Positions 23,701 to 35,964 of a stretch of 64,000 bases of DNA are shown piece by piece. Where the stretch lies: assembly GCF_000276665.1 (NCBI RefSeq), contig NW_004955405.1:15110084-15174083 (forward strand), given 5' to 3'. Source of the DNA: Chinchilla lanigera. Its lineage: Eukaryota; Chordata; Mammalia; Rodentia; Chinchillidae. Numbering within the stretch: position 1 is the stretch's first letter; each line of letters starts with the position of its first letter. The notes under the pieces are model-generated. The model saw nothing but the letters and a program-made list of their open reading frames with translations, did not search any database and was not told the DNA's origin. A program made the translations under genes and the position numbers.

Positions 23701-23880
23701 AACTAGGGATTATGAAGGGACATTAGAAGATTTTTTTAGGGGTGGTGAATATTTTTATTTGCTTGACCATTGTGATGATTTCATATAAATCTATGTTAAA
23801 ACCCATCATAGTGTACACTTTAATGTGGGTAGCTTATCGTATGTCAGTGACATTTTGATAAAGCTGCTTACAAAAGCACA
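20737..23880 (+). pseudogene. Degraded L1 ORF2 plus 3' UTR
   Basis: An old L1 of about 3.1 kb, interrupted at 22355 by a B1-dID SINE. The reverse-transcriptase region is seen in frame 21362-21601 (IHKPDNDIT, then PIVFLNVNANNLNPT) and in frame 21915-22169 (TSFQHCTRDSE, VKLSLF). The catalytic FADD motif is FMGR at 22026-22037, so two active-site Asp residues are gone. ORF2 C-terminal and 3' UTR text follows after the SINE (GTGTGGTATTGGCACAAAGG at 22799; TGATAAAGCTGCTTAC at the end). Many stops and frameshifts make it dead. Confidence 0.85.
22355..22566 (+). mobile_element. B1-dID dimeric SINE, inserted in L1
   Basis: B1-like left monomer (CCTAGCTACTTAGAAGACTG, AGTCAGCCTGGGCAAC, no 29-bp duplication) joined by an A-rich linker to an ID monomer starting near 22469 with A box TAGCTCAGTGG (22481-22491) and GGCCCTGGGTCCAACC. 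It ends in an AAAAC tail. Host L1 lies on both sides. Confidence 0.9.
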
Positions 23881-24764
23881 AGAAAGAAATTTAAAATGCT
23901 TTGCTTGTTTAGGTAAATTCATTTGTGAACTATTATTTAAATGCTATTGCAAAGTAAGTTCTTGTGACAAGGTTCATAAATGATGGTGACACCCCTGTAC
24001 AGCAGAATGCCGTGGCTGTCAAGGACCCTCTCACCCGCTTACTGAGCTGTCACAAGCACAAGTTGAGAAGCAAGCGTTGGCCACCCTGATGGTTGGCAGA
24101 GCAGCTGAGAATGGGACCTGGGTGCTTTGGCTTCAGATTCAGCACATATGGATGGGAACATTGCAGCAGGGCCAGAATATCAAAGAAAACAACACTCAGG
24201 CAGGAGGAAATGGAAATAGCTCTGGGCATTGATCAGAAGAGTTCCCAGAATGATGTGCCGTCCTGGCAATGCTCACTGTCCCAGCATTAAGATGTGACCT
24301 GTGATCCCGGCTGTGACTTCTTGCGGTCCAGTTATCTCTGGTGCTAAGTGCTTCTGAGATGGAAATGCATGCCCGGCCTCAAGGAGAGGAGACATAATAG
24401 CACTGAATGGCTTTGGTCCTTATGTAATCACAAGGAACTTGCTCAGTACACAGAGCTCCTTTCCTTTATCCACCCCAGTGTCAAACAAGGGTTTGCGCCT
24501 GTCCAGTTTGAGTCGGTCCCACTGGCAGCTGACACCGAGCTACCCCTTGCAGCTGGCCCTCACCACATCAAACCAGGTGGGGTTTGACTTTGGCTCAGTA
24601 TCAGTCACTGATCCTTGGTCAGGACCAGGAGGAGATTTGTTTCCAGAGGGGCACAGTGCTTAAGGCAAAGAAACTTTCAGGCCTTCTAATTACTTGGGGC
24701 TCTTTCCTCACAAGACACTGAGGACATGGCAGGACACAGAGTAATGATAAATACTGACAATTGC
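23881..24764. other. Unassigned DNA
   Basis: No recognised element or gene. Frames at 24093-24290, 24348-24587 and 24439-24663 overlap in different frames and resemble nothing I know. Confidence 0.4.
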
Positions 24765-24952
24765 AAAAGCTGCAGAAGCCGGGTGTGGTGGCACACACCT
24801 GTAATCCTAGCACAAGGGAGGCTGAGGCAGGAGGATCACTATGAGTTCAAGACCAGCCTGGGCTACAAAGTGAGCTCAAGGCCAGCCTGAGCTGCATAGC
24901 AAGACCCTGTCTCAAAAAGACAAAAAATAAAATAAAAAAATAAAAGCTGCAG
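24765..24952 (+). mobile_element. B1 SINE with 29-bp duplication and 11-bp target-site duplication
   Basis: Well-preserved B1 (GCCGGGTGTGGTGGCACACA start) with two 29-bp-spaced CCAGCCTG segments and GACCCTGTCTC before a polyA-like tail. AAAAGCTGCAG flanks it exactly (24765-24775 and 24942-24952). Confidence 0.95.
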
Positions 24953-25007
24953 CATGGAGATTTGGCTCTAGCTATAAAAATCACATATTTTGTTAGACAC
25001 ACTGCAG

Positions 25008-25190
25008 GTTCAAGGCAAGTCCTTTGCACAGAGCTACATCCCCAGCCCTTTCTTTTATTCTTCTTTCTTAAATTTTTATTTTGAGACACAGTTGCACAGA
25101 GTTGCCAAGTTGCCCAGTTTGGCCTCAATCTTGCAATTTCCTGCTTCAACCTCCCCAATTACTGAGATCAAAGTGGTATGACATCAGGTC
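25008..25190 (-). mobile_element. B1-dID dimeric SINE
   Basis: Minus-strand order is B1-like (AGGTTGAAGCAGGAAATTGC, CAACTGTGTCTC), A-rich linker, then ID (GGGCTGGGGATGTAGCTCTG). The B1 half lacks the internal duplication and the ID half is truncated. Confidence 0.85.
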
Positions 25191-26134
25191 CATCAAAAAT
25201 TATACACTTAAAGCACCTTTTTGTTTTGTTTATCACATGCTTTATTTCTTGCTATTGCTATTTTTACTGTCTTACACTGACTGGTCTGATAACACGTATT
25301 TTCTGTAGACATAACAACTGATACACAGATCATCACTCGTTACCTGCTGGGGATCGATGCCAGGACAGCACCCCACTCTGACATCCACCACACTGCAGTC
25401 TGTTACATAAAGTGGCACACTATCTGCATACACCGAGTCCTCCCATCTATTTCAAACCATGTCTAGATTATTTATAATAACTAGTGCAATGTAGATGATA
25501 TGTAAATAGCTGCCATAGGATATTGTTCAGACAACGAAGACAAGAAAAATTCTGTACCTGTTAAGAACCAAGGAAATTGCTTGCAACTATTTTTGACCTG
25601 TGATTGATTGAACAGATGGACCTCGAGCCCACTGCTATAAAGCGCTGACTGTATGTAATTTCTGTATTTGTGATAGTTTTATAATTACTCCAGTCCTCCT
25701 GTCTCTGGTTAGTTTTTGTTAAGTACTAAGCCCCACTATAAAGGAAAGAAAACAGCAATAAGGCTGACATCTTTAAATCCTCATCCTTTAACTTTAGTTG
25801 TTCTCATAAATAAAAGTCCACAAATCTGGCAGTTTATCCTGTAATGTGACAAACACATCACAGAACATGACAAACACATCACAGAACATGACAGACACAG
25901 ATTGTGTGTAGATTCTCATGATTATATTCCTGGCCCTACAGAATTCCATAGATATAATAAGCAAAGTATTTCTTACTAAAGATAAAACCTTTCTTTGGAA
26001 CATTTAGTAATCCTTGAACTGACTCCTGAGATTTCAGTGCTCTGTAGTACACGTAAAACTTCTCATCCTAAATAGTATCAGCCAGAGTCTAGTGCACTTA
26101 AACTCTCCATCCAAATAATATCAATAAAACTGCC
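25191..26134. other. Unassigned AT-rich DNA with a 21-bp tandem repeat
   Basis: Just over two tandem copies of a 21-bp unit (GACAAACACATCACAGAACA plus T) lie around 25847-25900. The rest carries no feature I recognise. Confidence 0.5.
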
Positions 26135-26300
26135 CCTCACTGTGAGCTCAGTATTACTAGGCCGTCTTAGCTATTCTCTTAGCAATTATATGAGAAGGTT
26201 ATTATTTCCACCTTACAGAATAAGGAACTAAAGATAGAGAAATTGTCTGATTTCACACAATGAGGAAGGGCAGCGTTGACCTTGAATCAAACCTATTAGA
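26135..26300 (-). mobile_element. MIR SINE
   Basis: TTATTTCCACCTTACAGAAT, AAGGAACTAAAGATAGAGAA and TTCACACAATGAGGAAGGGC follow the reverse MIR order. Confidence 0.65.
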
Positions 26301-26396
26301 TTCCAGAGCGGAAGATTGACTTTGAATAATAATGCATATTTTGCCTCCCCACAGGTACCTATCTTACATATGTCAGGCTTTTTTGCCCTCATTTGC

Positions 26397-26573
26397 TTCT
26401 CTTACTACCTTTTTTTTTTTTTTTTGAAACAGGTCTCACTATGTAGTACAGGCTGTTATTGAACTCACTGTGTAGTCCAGGCTGGCCTCAAACTCACAGC
26501 AATCCTCCTGCCTCAGCCTCCTGAGTGCTGGGGTTACAGGCTTGTGCCACCACACCCAGCATTTCTCCTACTA
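26397..26573 (-). mobile_element. B1 SINE with 29-bp duplication
   Basis: Starts with a T run, then GAAACAGGTCTCACTATGTA, two CAGGCTG-type segments and GCCTCAGCCTCCTGAGTGCT. An 11-bp near-perfect repeat (TTCTCTTACTA / TTCTCCTACTA) lies on the two sides. Confidence 0.94.
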
Positions 26574-28099
26574 GGAGGAGTTTTAAAAGAAATAGTCTTG
26601 AATAAGTAATCATGATGACTATTTTTTGGAAATTGAATGAATTTCTTAAATGTCATTGATATTAATAGCAATAACAATAAAAATAAAATATCAGTAAACT
26701 TCACACCTAATGGTATTATATGTTTTATAAATTCACTGGTAAACAGTGCAAACAATGCAATATGGCATACAATAAATTCTAATACAGGTATTTTCCTACT
26801 AATTCCAGTAGCTGGCATTTTATACAATCACTGCTAGAAGACCTAAGTCCTTTGCAAATCAACTTTTATCACCTCTGGAATAACTTTAGTTTTGCTAAAA
26901 AATTATGTAAGTAAAAATAAAACATATATTAAAATTTAAAATATTAGATTTATCATCAATGGAATATATGGTAATTGAAAAATATAATTGGTTTTACAGG
27001 GCAAGCTTACATTTCATAACCACATTCCTGTATGTATATATCAGTGTTTCTGTTTCATGTCAAAAGTATCATCAGATAAGTCTAGGAGGTAAAGCATGGT
27101 GATATATTCAAATTAGGAGCCTGATAAAGGGTCAAACAGTACAACACAAGACATAATGAGGCCACAGAATTTTGATTTGTTCATGTGTTCTATTTTTTAG
27201 CCCCACTAATATTAAACACGATTGCTGCTGGCAGCCCAGCATTTTCTTTCTCAAGCAGAGAAATGTGATATAGTTGGCACACCAACTCACTCTGGATGTT
27301 CTAAATTCCAGTTGAGCCATGCTCTCTATGCTGGGCTTTGAAAATGTGAATTGTTATCAAAGAGGAAGTAAGATAAAACATTAGGCTGAGTTCATTTTAG
27401 GCCACTGACTTATCTGAATCTCTATTCCAAGAAAAGACAAAACAAAGCAACCCTAGTCCCTTTCTACCCCAGGAACCACACTAAATCTGTCATTTCATCC
27501 CCTCTACAAAGCAAAATCCCCTGCACTGTCTTCTACAGAATATGCATACATTGCCAGTGCTTGCACCTCTGCTTTACTGAGCCAATATGAGAAAGAAGAA
27601 AAATGAAATAATAAATATATAAAAATGATTAACCAGAAACTTCATTTCACAAAGGCCTGAGGTGGCTTCCAAATTTCAGAAGTGGACTGCCCTGAGAAGC
27701 AAGGCACTTGGCCTGCAGAACAAAATTGGTTTTTGTTGTTGTTGTTGTTCTCATTGTTTTAATTACTTTAAAGAGAAGAAAAAAAAACAATGATATAGAA
27801 TTTCAAAAAAAGATATAGGAAATTAACAATGGTTAATATATTGCAGAGTTATCTTCAAAGTAGTTGCTCAGATTACCCGATAGAGACATGCAAAATTGAC
27901 CAAACATTATAAGCACAAACTGTTCCTTTCAATGAACTAATAGAAATTACTAGTATAATTATCTTATGTATCTTGTGTATTAAACCATCCTTATACAATG
28001 ACCATCCTGAGTTAATGTTCTCTGTGATGCTCAGATTTTTTCACATTACAATCAGGCATGTAAACATCCCTAGTGAAGGAGAATTTAATAAAACTCAGA
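26574..28099. other. Unassigned AT-rich DNA
   Basis: No recognised element apart from a short (GTT)n at 27729-27748. Frames at 26534-26837 and 27132-27320 are short and unlike known proteins. Confidence 0.4.
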
Positions 28100-28265
28100 A
28101 TGCTGAATTTAGAGTCCAACTTGAGGCTGATACCTGATTCTACTGACCTTGGACAAATCTATCAACTGTCTGATCTCCCTTTGCTCATCTATGAAATAGA
28201 ATCACTACACCCATGCACCTACTTTCCATGCTCACTTGGTGATTCAGAAAGTTTAAATTGCATAT
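28100..28265 (+). mobile_element. MIR SINE
   Basis: CTGATTCTACTGACCTTGGA, CTTTGCTCATCTATGAAATA and a TACACCCATGCACCTAC segment keep the plus-orientation MIR order. Confidence 0.6.
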
Positions 28266-28389
28266 GAGAATGCACTGATAGGTGTAAACAATAATGCAAA
28301 TCTTAATGACTATAATAGGTAGACAGTAGGAAGGACTCAATTTTGGCTAACAGGGAAGCATGCAATGTGAAGAACATAGATGGAAGTTA

Positions 28390-28560
28390 TCTTCCACTGA
28401 AGACCCTCTATGTGTGAGGCATGACACACGTGCTTCACATGCATGATTTCACTTCCTCAAAATTATCTGAGTACCTTTCCCAAAGCTATTCTTAGAGGGT
28501 CACGTTGGAGCTGAAACCACGTCATCTGGATTTCAAAATCCATGATCTTTTTACCAACCC
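28390..28560 (-). mobile_element. MIR SINE
   Basis: CTATGTGTGAGGCATGACAC, CTTCACATGCATGATTTCAC and GTCACGTTGGAGCTGAAACC fit reverse-orientation MIR. It faces the MIR at 28.1 kb. Confidence 0.6.
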
Positions 28561-29590
28561 TCTGTTATCTTCACAGGATATCAGTTGTTAATGTACAAAA
28601 TTATCTGGGAGTTTGAACTAATGGTTAAATTTTGGGGTCTTGGAATTCAGAAAAACTTCAAATATGTGCTACATTAAAATCTTCACATCTTTCATATGAG
28701 AGCTCATAACACTAAGTCAGTCTTTCACTTGGTGTTTAAGGGAGGGTCATAAACAACAGCATTCTGCCCTGCCAGGGTTGGAACCGACAGTGAGACTGAC
28801 ACTACCCAGGGCCTGATGGAGACGGGGACACATTCGTTACAGACAGAAGTGAGGCTGCAGGCTGTATACAGCTGCTCCCACCGCAGGGAACCTCCTCATG
28901 TCCACCCTGGCGTGCAGACTTACACCCGTCTCTACGTTGATATCCACAGGCATTGCCTGAGGCAGGTGGCTCACTTTGGAACAGACAGCTGATGAGAATG
29001 CACACTTTTAGTGAGCAGACAGGAGTGAGAGGGATGTGTAGAGGCTTAGCTTATCATGTTCATTAATCAAACTCATCAGTGGAGTCCTGCTTCAGTGAGC
29101 CTGCAGGATGCGGCAAAGAGGACTTGGAAGTGTTCCTTCCCAACTGGCCTTCCCTGAGAAAAGAGTTTCCAGTTCCTTTGCAGAAATGTGATGAGTGAGG
29201 AGTGGAACCATTTTTGCTTTTTCTTGATTTTCTAGTTTTAAAATGGGGAAAAGGAAGGTCAGTTCTAGAAAGCCAGGTTAAGAAGGATTGATTTGCTCTT
29301 CTATTTACACTAATGGGAAATAACTAGAAGAGAAATCTTAGAACATAATGCACAAATACCTATTCAGTGTGTCAGCCCATTTAGGGGATGGCTCCTTCTC
29401 TCAAAGAGTTCCTTAAAGGTCATCTCAAAGTTCAGATCAATTGTTTCCCTGTCCATACCCACAAGACATGTGAATGAACTTTTCATGAGTAAGTCAACTT
29501 CCCTTGAGCTACTTCCCTTTAGCCAGTCAAGCCTGAGGTCAGAATGTGGCTGAGTTTCTCTGAGTTGTGGAAATGCGAGCAGGGCCATAC
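28561..29590. other. Unassigned DNA
   Basis: Nothing recognised. Frames at 28802-29005 and 29364-29609 are short with no known motif. Confidence 0.4.
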
Positions 29591-30420
29591 ATGTGTGTTT
29601 ATTAAACACCTATGTTCACTAGGCCTTGAGTAAACAGAGCTTCTGCAGGAGCCTCCCTTCTTTTGATGAAGAGATGGACATAAAGAAAGTAAGCAAACAA
29701 GATATTTTAAGTTACTAATAACAATATGAGGAAGAGAAACTGGATAGCATGACAGGAAGGGGTCCTAATTAGATATGAATGATGAGAGGAAGCAGCACCA
29801 GGAGGATCTTGGGGAAGAAGGATATCGTCTAGTGTCCCTAACAAGGGCAGGAACCTGATATCTACTCAAGTGGCAGAGAGAAGACCAGAGCTGAAGGGAG
29901 ATGGAAGAAAAAGATGGGGAGTTGCAGGGAAATAGGCCAGCAGCTGGATACTGTGAGTCTGCTGGGCATTTGCAGGAGTTTGGATTATACTCTTCATCTA
30001 ATGAGAGGCCATCGGCGAGCTGGACCAGGAAATACTTGGCATGATCTTCAAAGGGTCACTCTTCCCGCTGGGAAAAGAACTGCCTACAGGTGGACAGACA
30101 GTGAGGCCAGTGACCACCATGGGGAAGCCTTAAGAGGCATGGCAGAGAGGAAGAATTACTCACTTTGGGACACATTAAATTTGAGGTACTTGTTAGGCAT
30201 CCAATAGGCAGTGCTGATAAGACAATTGAACACATGAGTCTGGCTTCAGGATAAGTTCTGAGCTGGAAGTATGCATTTAAGAGTCCTCAGGTCCTGTGAA
30301 ACCAGCTAAGGAGAAAAGAAGAGGAACAGAACTCTGAAAAACTCCGCTATTTACACCTTGTAGAGAGGAACGTGCAAAGGAGATAGCTGGAAAGTTCACT
30401 GTGGTAGAGGGTGGCGACAA
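29591..30420 (+). repeat. Old interspersed repeat, class unassigned
   Basis: The GA-rich text has the order of a familiar ancient mammalian repeat: a TTTGGATTATACTCTTCATC segment, AAAGGGTCACTCTTCCCGCT, then TTAAATTTGAGGTACTTGTT and GAGTCCTCAGG. The related sequence at 38.2-39.0 kb carries the earlier part. I am confident it is repetitive but cannot name the family. Confidence 0.55.
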
Positions 30421-31118
30421 GGAAGCCTAGACAAGACTGCTACAAGGCAGGACACAAGCAACAAATGTCAGGTCTGCTGAGTGAGAGGAGCACAACTAGC
30501 CTCTGCTCGGTGAGGACATAGTCACTGTTCCCTGACGTGATCTGCGTAGTAGAGTGTGAGGACAGAGTGACTGGACTTCTGAAATCGTTTCCCGTTCCAT
30601 GGTTCTATGAGTTTGATGACCTTCTTCCAGCTGAAAAGATCTCCTTCACTGTCCCTGAAGCATCTCTTGGGGGCTCTTTCTATTGTCCTTACACCCACTA
30701 ATTCAAACCAATATGGATTTCAATCAAACAAAAATTGAGTAAAATTAATGAATGAATCTGCTCAATTTATCCCTAGTTCTTCTGAGGTCACACTAAGCCA
30801 CAATTCTTCTTATTAGTTCAGCCTTCTTCGCCCACAGGGATGCTTTGGTAGAAGCAACCATTTACAGTGTTTTCTCAGATTTCACTCTGAATTACCTCCC
30901 TCAACAGAAGGCCTTGCAAGCCTGGTTTAACCACTTCTCCTCAGCTCCAATTAAAATCTACTGTAGATCTTTCCTAGTGTCACCTCATTCTTTGAGATGA
31001 ATCAAGGAGAGAAAGTATAATTTTATTAAGAATTAGCAGAATTACCATTCTATTTATTCTAAGCTCAGTATATATTAAGAGATATCAGTTCATGTCTTAA
31101 AAAAGAAGGAGATCTACC
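30421..31118. other. Unassigned DNA
   Basis: No recognised element. Confidence 0.4.
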
Positions 31119-31790
31119 TTGGTTCATTACAGCTGCTCTAACAAAATCTATAAACTAGGAAACTTATCAATAACAGACATTTATTCCTCACCATTCTGAA
31201 AGTCTAAGATCAAGGTTCCATAGATTCAGTGTTTGTTGAGGGACCATTTCTTGGTTCATAGCTGGTACCTTCTGACTATGTAAACTTACAGGATCAGAGG
31301 CAGTAGAGTCTTCAATAGCCTCTCCTAGGATCAGAGTGGAAAAATCCACAGTGGTTGTCTGCATGCTGGGAAGCCAGAGGGCCCAGTAGCTGCTCAACCC
31401 AAGAAGATGGAAATCACAGAACAAAAGGATGCAGCACTGGTCCAAAGTCAGAGATCTAGAAGCTCACCACAGAGTCTTCAATGGAGAGTCTTCAAGCAAT
31501 TGGAGACCAATATCCAAAGGCAATGATAAGGACTGGAGCACTTCCAAAACAGGAATACTTCTTCCTTCTTTCCCTTTTTATTCCATCCAGGGCACAAAGC
31601 TTTTCGCTGGTGCCACCCACTTCCAAGGTAGGTCTTCTTCCTTCAAGCTGCTGGTCTACCTGGCGATCATCCACAGACACACCCAGAAGTGAGCTTTAGT
31701 AATCTGCTAGGCATTTCTTAACCCATTCAGGTTGACATGATTAACAGTCACAACATGAATTTAAGGGGACACAAACATTGTGACCACAGC
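31119..31790 (-). mobile_element. Reverse-orientation LTR-type element (MaLR/ERVL-like)
   Basis: Near the left end, CTGCTCTAACAAAATCTATA and TTATTCCTCACCATTCTGAA are typical of reversed MaLR-type LTRs. Near the right end, AGACACACCCAGAAGTGAGC and GGTTGACATGATTAACAGTC match the terminal region. At about 670 bp it is long for one such LTR, so two elements or an insertion may be merged here. Confidence 0.55.
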
Positions 31791-33536
31791 AGTACACTTA
31801 CACACCTGCATGAGTACGTGTATAAACACGCACAAACTCACTTCGCAATCAGTGTGTGATTATGTGACTCACACTGGCTCAATATGAATCTGATACAGTT
31901 GCTTTTGATCATGGAGTAGGGCAGTTTTGCTTCGCAGCAGACGTGCGGTATGACCTGGTTATCATAATGGGAAGTACAACCAGTATCTAGTGAGCAGAGG
32001 CCGGGGATGTTGCTGCACATCTGTGAAATTCACACAGCAGTTTCCCCACAACTGATACTTCCCCAGCTCAAAATGCCAAGAGTGTTGAGGCACAGAAATC
32101 CTTCTATCATGATGGAAGCTATCAAGGATGAATACAAACTGAATATTACACAGACAGCACAGACGGCACGGCAACTTCCCTGCAGGACAGCTCTGTCAGT
32201 ATCACCCATCAGTCCTGTAATCACAGCAGCCCTAAGAGCTGTGGGTGGAAGACACCAGCTATGATGCACTCCACCCGCTGATGCAGAGGCCTGAGCCAGC
32301 TGATGGCCCCAGAAAATCATTTTCTAAATTTAAACATAACCTGATATACATCATGCTTCTTTAGCCTCACTCAAACTTCAATAAATGTAGTTATCAGTTT
32401 TCTCTCTTCTAAATCAAATGTTTTCTCTCATATCCCCAGCTTGGCCTGCCCAGAGTTGCAAGCAGCTTTGCAGGCTTTATGGGATACTGACCACAGCACT
32501 AAAGATCCTGCTACCAATTAAATCGCATCATTCATCTGTGCTAGCCTCTAAGGAATCATCTATCCTTCCCATGCCGGGCACGGGAGGGGCCAACCCCACA
32601 CGGCCAGATGGGAGAACAAGTGATCAAAGTGAAGTTATCAACAAATCCACAAAGAAGCTGGCAGCATCATATGGGAGCCATAATACCCTCTTCTTTCCCG
32701 CACCCAACAATGGCAGCATTTGGAAATACCCTCAAGCTTTCTTGTATTTAAAAAAAAAATGTTTCTTGAAACTCAAATCCCAGTTGAAAATTTAGCTGGC
32801 AGCAAAGAGCCTATGTGCAAACCCCAAGGTCAACCAAATATCTAGTCTTTTTTCACAGCATGATCACGTTTTCTTCATCCTGTGCTTGGCAGGGAGAGAT
32901 TTAGACAATGTTTATATTATACTCTTAAACTAAACCTGAATCCAGAGAAAAAATATAACTCAGTGTCCGCAGCAACACACTGAAGAGCTCTGGGTGGAGA
33001 AGGTTACCACAATCAGAGGAATGGCTTGGGTTTCAATTTAATTTTCATTTGTTCAAATGCCAAAGTAATTTTTCCATGAGGAGAATGAGGTCATTCTTCA
33101 CAGAAAGGGATCACTGTCTCAAAATTCATATGACCAGGAAACACAAGACCAATATAATGAGAGGTTTCAGAAATGTGAACTAAATAAAGTGGACTTAAAA
33201 GGACAAATCTGTACATGTGGTTTAAGCCCCAGAGATATATTAACAGCATATCATGAATCCTTTGCCTTTTTTTTTAACAGAAAAGGACATTCTCCCATAC
33301 ACAGCCTACCCTGTATCCAAGTGAGCCAACCGTTACACAACAAGGGGCTTTTCCAGACCAACCCATGGGAACCCAGCAGGCTGGTCTCCAGGGCTTGCTT
33401 GGTGACTTGGGGAAGGCAAGTCTCTGGTTGGTGTAGTGAGGCCCTGAAATGGGTTAGGGCAGTGCCCAAATTCTTACAAATATAGAAATACAAACAATAA
33501 CAGACAGGGAGAGTAAACAGAAAGGCCATGACATAG
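31791..33536. other. Unassigned DNA
   Basis: About 1.7 kb with no repeat I can name. Frames at 32030-32320 (minus) and 32418-32795 (plus, 125 codons) show no domain. Confidence 0.4.
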
Positions 33537-33738
33537 TTGGGCACAGTGGTACAAGTCTCTCGCAGCTACTTGGAAGGCTGACATAGGAGGATCACAAATT
33601 CAAGGCCAGCCGGCGCGACACAGAGAGACCTTGTCTCAAAATGAAAAAGGGTGCGAAGTTGGACTCAGGGGCAAAACACTTGCCTGGCATGTGTGAGGCT
33701 CTGGGTTCCACATCCAGCCCTGAGAAAAATCACCACAT
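33537..33738 (+). mobile_element. B1-dID dimeric SINE
   Basis: B1-like half (GGGCACAGTGGTACAAGTCT, CAAGGCCAGCCGGCGCGACA, GACCTTGTCTC) joined through an A-rich linker to an ID half (TTGGACTCAGGGGCAAAACA, AGGCTCTGGGTTCCAC). Confidence 0.85.
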
Positions 33739-33904
33739 TAACTCAGTTGCCTACACCTGCCTCTTCCATTGCCTCTCCTGCGTTCCCAAATCACGGACAC
33801 AGTTTAACAAACATAAGCATCTCAGCTTTGCCTGCCCCAGCTCTGTAACTTCGGAACTGTTCCGTAATTCTCTGTTACTTAGTTTCCTCACTGTTAAAAT
33901 GGTA

Positions 33905-34112
33905 AATAACCCTCAGGGTGGTGGCACATGCTGGAATCCCAGCACTGTAGGAGGCTGAGGCAGCAGGAGGACCAGAAGTTTGGGCTCAGCCTTAGCAACT
34001 TTGCAAGACTCTGTTTCAAATTTACAAATTTTAAAAAGAGCTGGGGATGTAGCTCAGTGTGAAGGTCCCAGGTTCAATTCCCAGTACAAAACAAACACAA
34101 AAAAAGTGAATA
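33905..34112 (+). mobile_element. B1-dID dimeric SINE
   Basis: B1-like half (ATCCCAGCACTGTAGGAGGC, ACTCTGTTTC) followed by an ID half with A box TAGCTCAGTG (34050-34059) and B box GGTTCAATTCC (34071-34081), then an A-rich tail. Only about 165 bp separates it from the previous copy in the same orientation. Confidence 0.9.
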
Positions 34113-34234
34113 ATAATGGCCACTTAGGGTCAGTGGGACTGTTAAATAAGAAAATGGGTATGGACTTAATATAGAATTTAACACGATATATTCATGAATA
34201 TTAATCATTTTTACACTGTATTTCATTGCTTACT

Positions 34235-34400
34235 ATTTGGATTCAATAACTCAAAAAGGAAGATATATTAAAAAAAGAATCTAATTAAGACTCATTTTAA
34301 GAAATAAGAGCTCAAAAATGTATGATGTATGTCTAAGGTTATGCAGCTAGTAAGCAATAGGATGAGATTAAAGTTCAACTTTCCTGAACCAAGACTAGTG
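34235..34400 (-). mobile_element. MIR SINE
   Basis: AATAAGAGCTCAAAAATG, GTCTAAGGTTATGCAGCTAG and TAAGCAATAGGATGAGATTA follow the reverse MIR order. Confidence 0.6.
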
Positions 34401-35059
34401 CTCTTGGTGCAAGGTAGCAAGACGATAGTGCAAACTATTTTGAAGACATGCACTCATTCATTCCCCTGCCAGAGAAACTGTGGACTGTTCCATGTAGTAG
34501 AGGATGCCTTCATTCTCCCAGACCAGGCATTAGGTAGAGGGGAACAGCTGGGCCAGCCACGACGTGTCACACGGTCACCCCAAGCCACTAAACAAGCCAT
34601 TATCTGGCAGTAGCAGATTGGGACCATCTGTCACTGCAGGCACATATGGTCTCACTAGATTGTAAGAATAAGATTGTCACAAAAGGTCATTAAATACACA
34701 TCACTTTTCTGGGATGAGCTCTAAGCAGACACAATAATCCTCCCATTTTATCTCGAATCCTCTCACTTGCTCCAGCACTTGGAGAAACTGAAGTTAAAGA
34801 AATCAGGAGGCTTCTTGCATACTCCCCGGCAGATACCTGAGAGTTCCATTCACTTGTATTCTTTCCCTTGGGTGAGTTTAATTTCTTCTTAAAATATGTT
34901 TTATATCATCTTTATAAGGAATTCTGGAAGAAGTAAAGGTTTATAATGTAACATAAAGGTTGAGTTTTCTCAAATACTTGAGAAAAGCAGAAAAATAAGG
35001 GTGACTGAGGTCAGCTGCTTAGAGGGATAGGATTATAACAAGAAACGACAGACAAGAAA
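34401..35059. other. Unassigned DNA
   Basis: No recognised element. Confidence 0.4.
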
Positions 35060-35868
35060 GAATCTGCTGAAAGAAAAGTGCTGATGAGGATGTAGAAAGA
35101 AGGGAACACTTGCACGCTGTTGAAAGTAAATTAGTATAGCCATTAGTAAAAATGGTATAAAGTTTTTCAAAGAACCAGAAAAAGAATCACCACATGATCT
35201 AGCAATCCCACTACCAGGTGTATATCCAAAGGAAATGAAATCAGTATATCACAGAGACAACTGCACTACCATGTTAATTGCAGCATTATCCATAGTAGTC
35301 AAGATATGGACTCAGGTGATGAATGGATAAAAGAATATGATATGCATATACAATGGAATGCTATTCAGCCATAAAAAGGAGGAAATCTTATTTGGCACAG
35401 CAGGAAAGAACCAGGAGAAAATTAGGTGAAATGAAATAAGCCAGGCATGAAAAGACAAATGCTACATGATGTCACATCTCACTTATATGTGGAATCTTTA
35501 AAAAAGTTGAGGCCATGGAAGCAAAGAATAAAACACTGGTCACTACTACCTAAACAGGGAAGCTCTGGGGAGATGTTGGTAATGTACTGAAAATTTTCAT
35601 TGAGTTAAGAGCAAAAAGTCCATAAGTTCTATTGTGCAACATGGTGACTGCATTTAACAGTATGCTGTGTCTTGAACATCACTGATATTTTCAGTGTTCC
35701 TCATCACTTACACATTGCATGTACTCAGAACTGAGGTGGTACATATGTAAATTTGCTCAACTTTACCAATTCCCAATGTTTAAATCTCTCAAAACATAAT
35801 GTACTCTCACCTACAATGTTTAAAATACAACTTTGTGTCAACTAAAAATTAACATTAAAAATACTATC
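35060..35868 (+). mobile_element. L1 3' end (ORF2 tail and 3' UTR)
   Basis: GCTGATGAGGATGTAGAAAG, then TGATCTAGCAATCCCACTAC, GTGTATATCCAAAGGAAATG and ACAATGGAATGCTATTCAGC follow the L1 3' order, with ACATGATGTCACATCTCACT in the UTR. It is diverged and 5'-truncated. Confidence 0.85.
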
Positions 35869-35964
35869 TTACTTGGATTCCACATATATAGAAAATTAAA
35901 TACTATAAAAGAACCAAGCAAGTTGGGTACTTTGGGGGGATTTTGTTTGTTTGGTTGATTGGTT

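Noticed and set aside
25847..25900. Short direct repeats resembling a CRISPR array
   Set aside because: The units are contiguous without unique spacers, and the host is a mammal.
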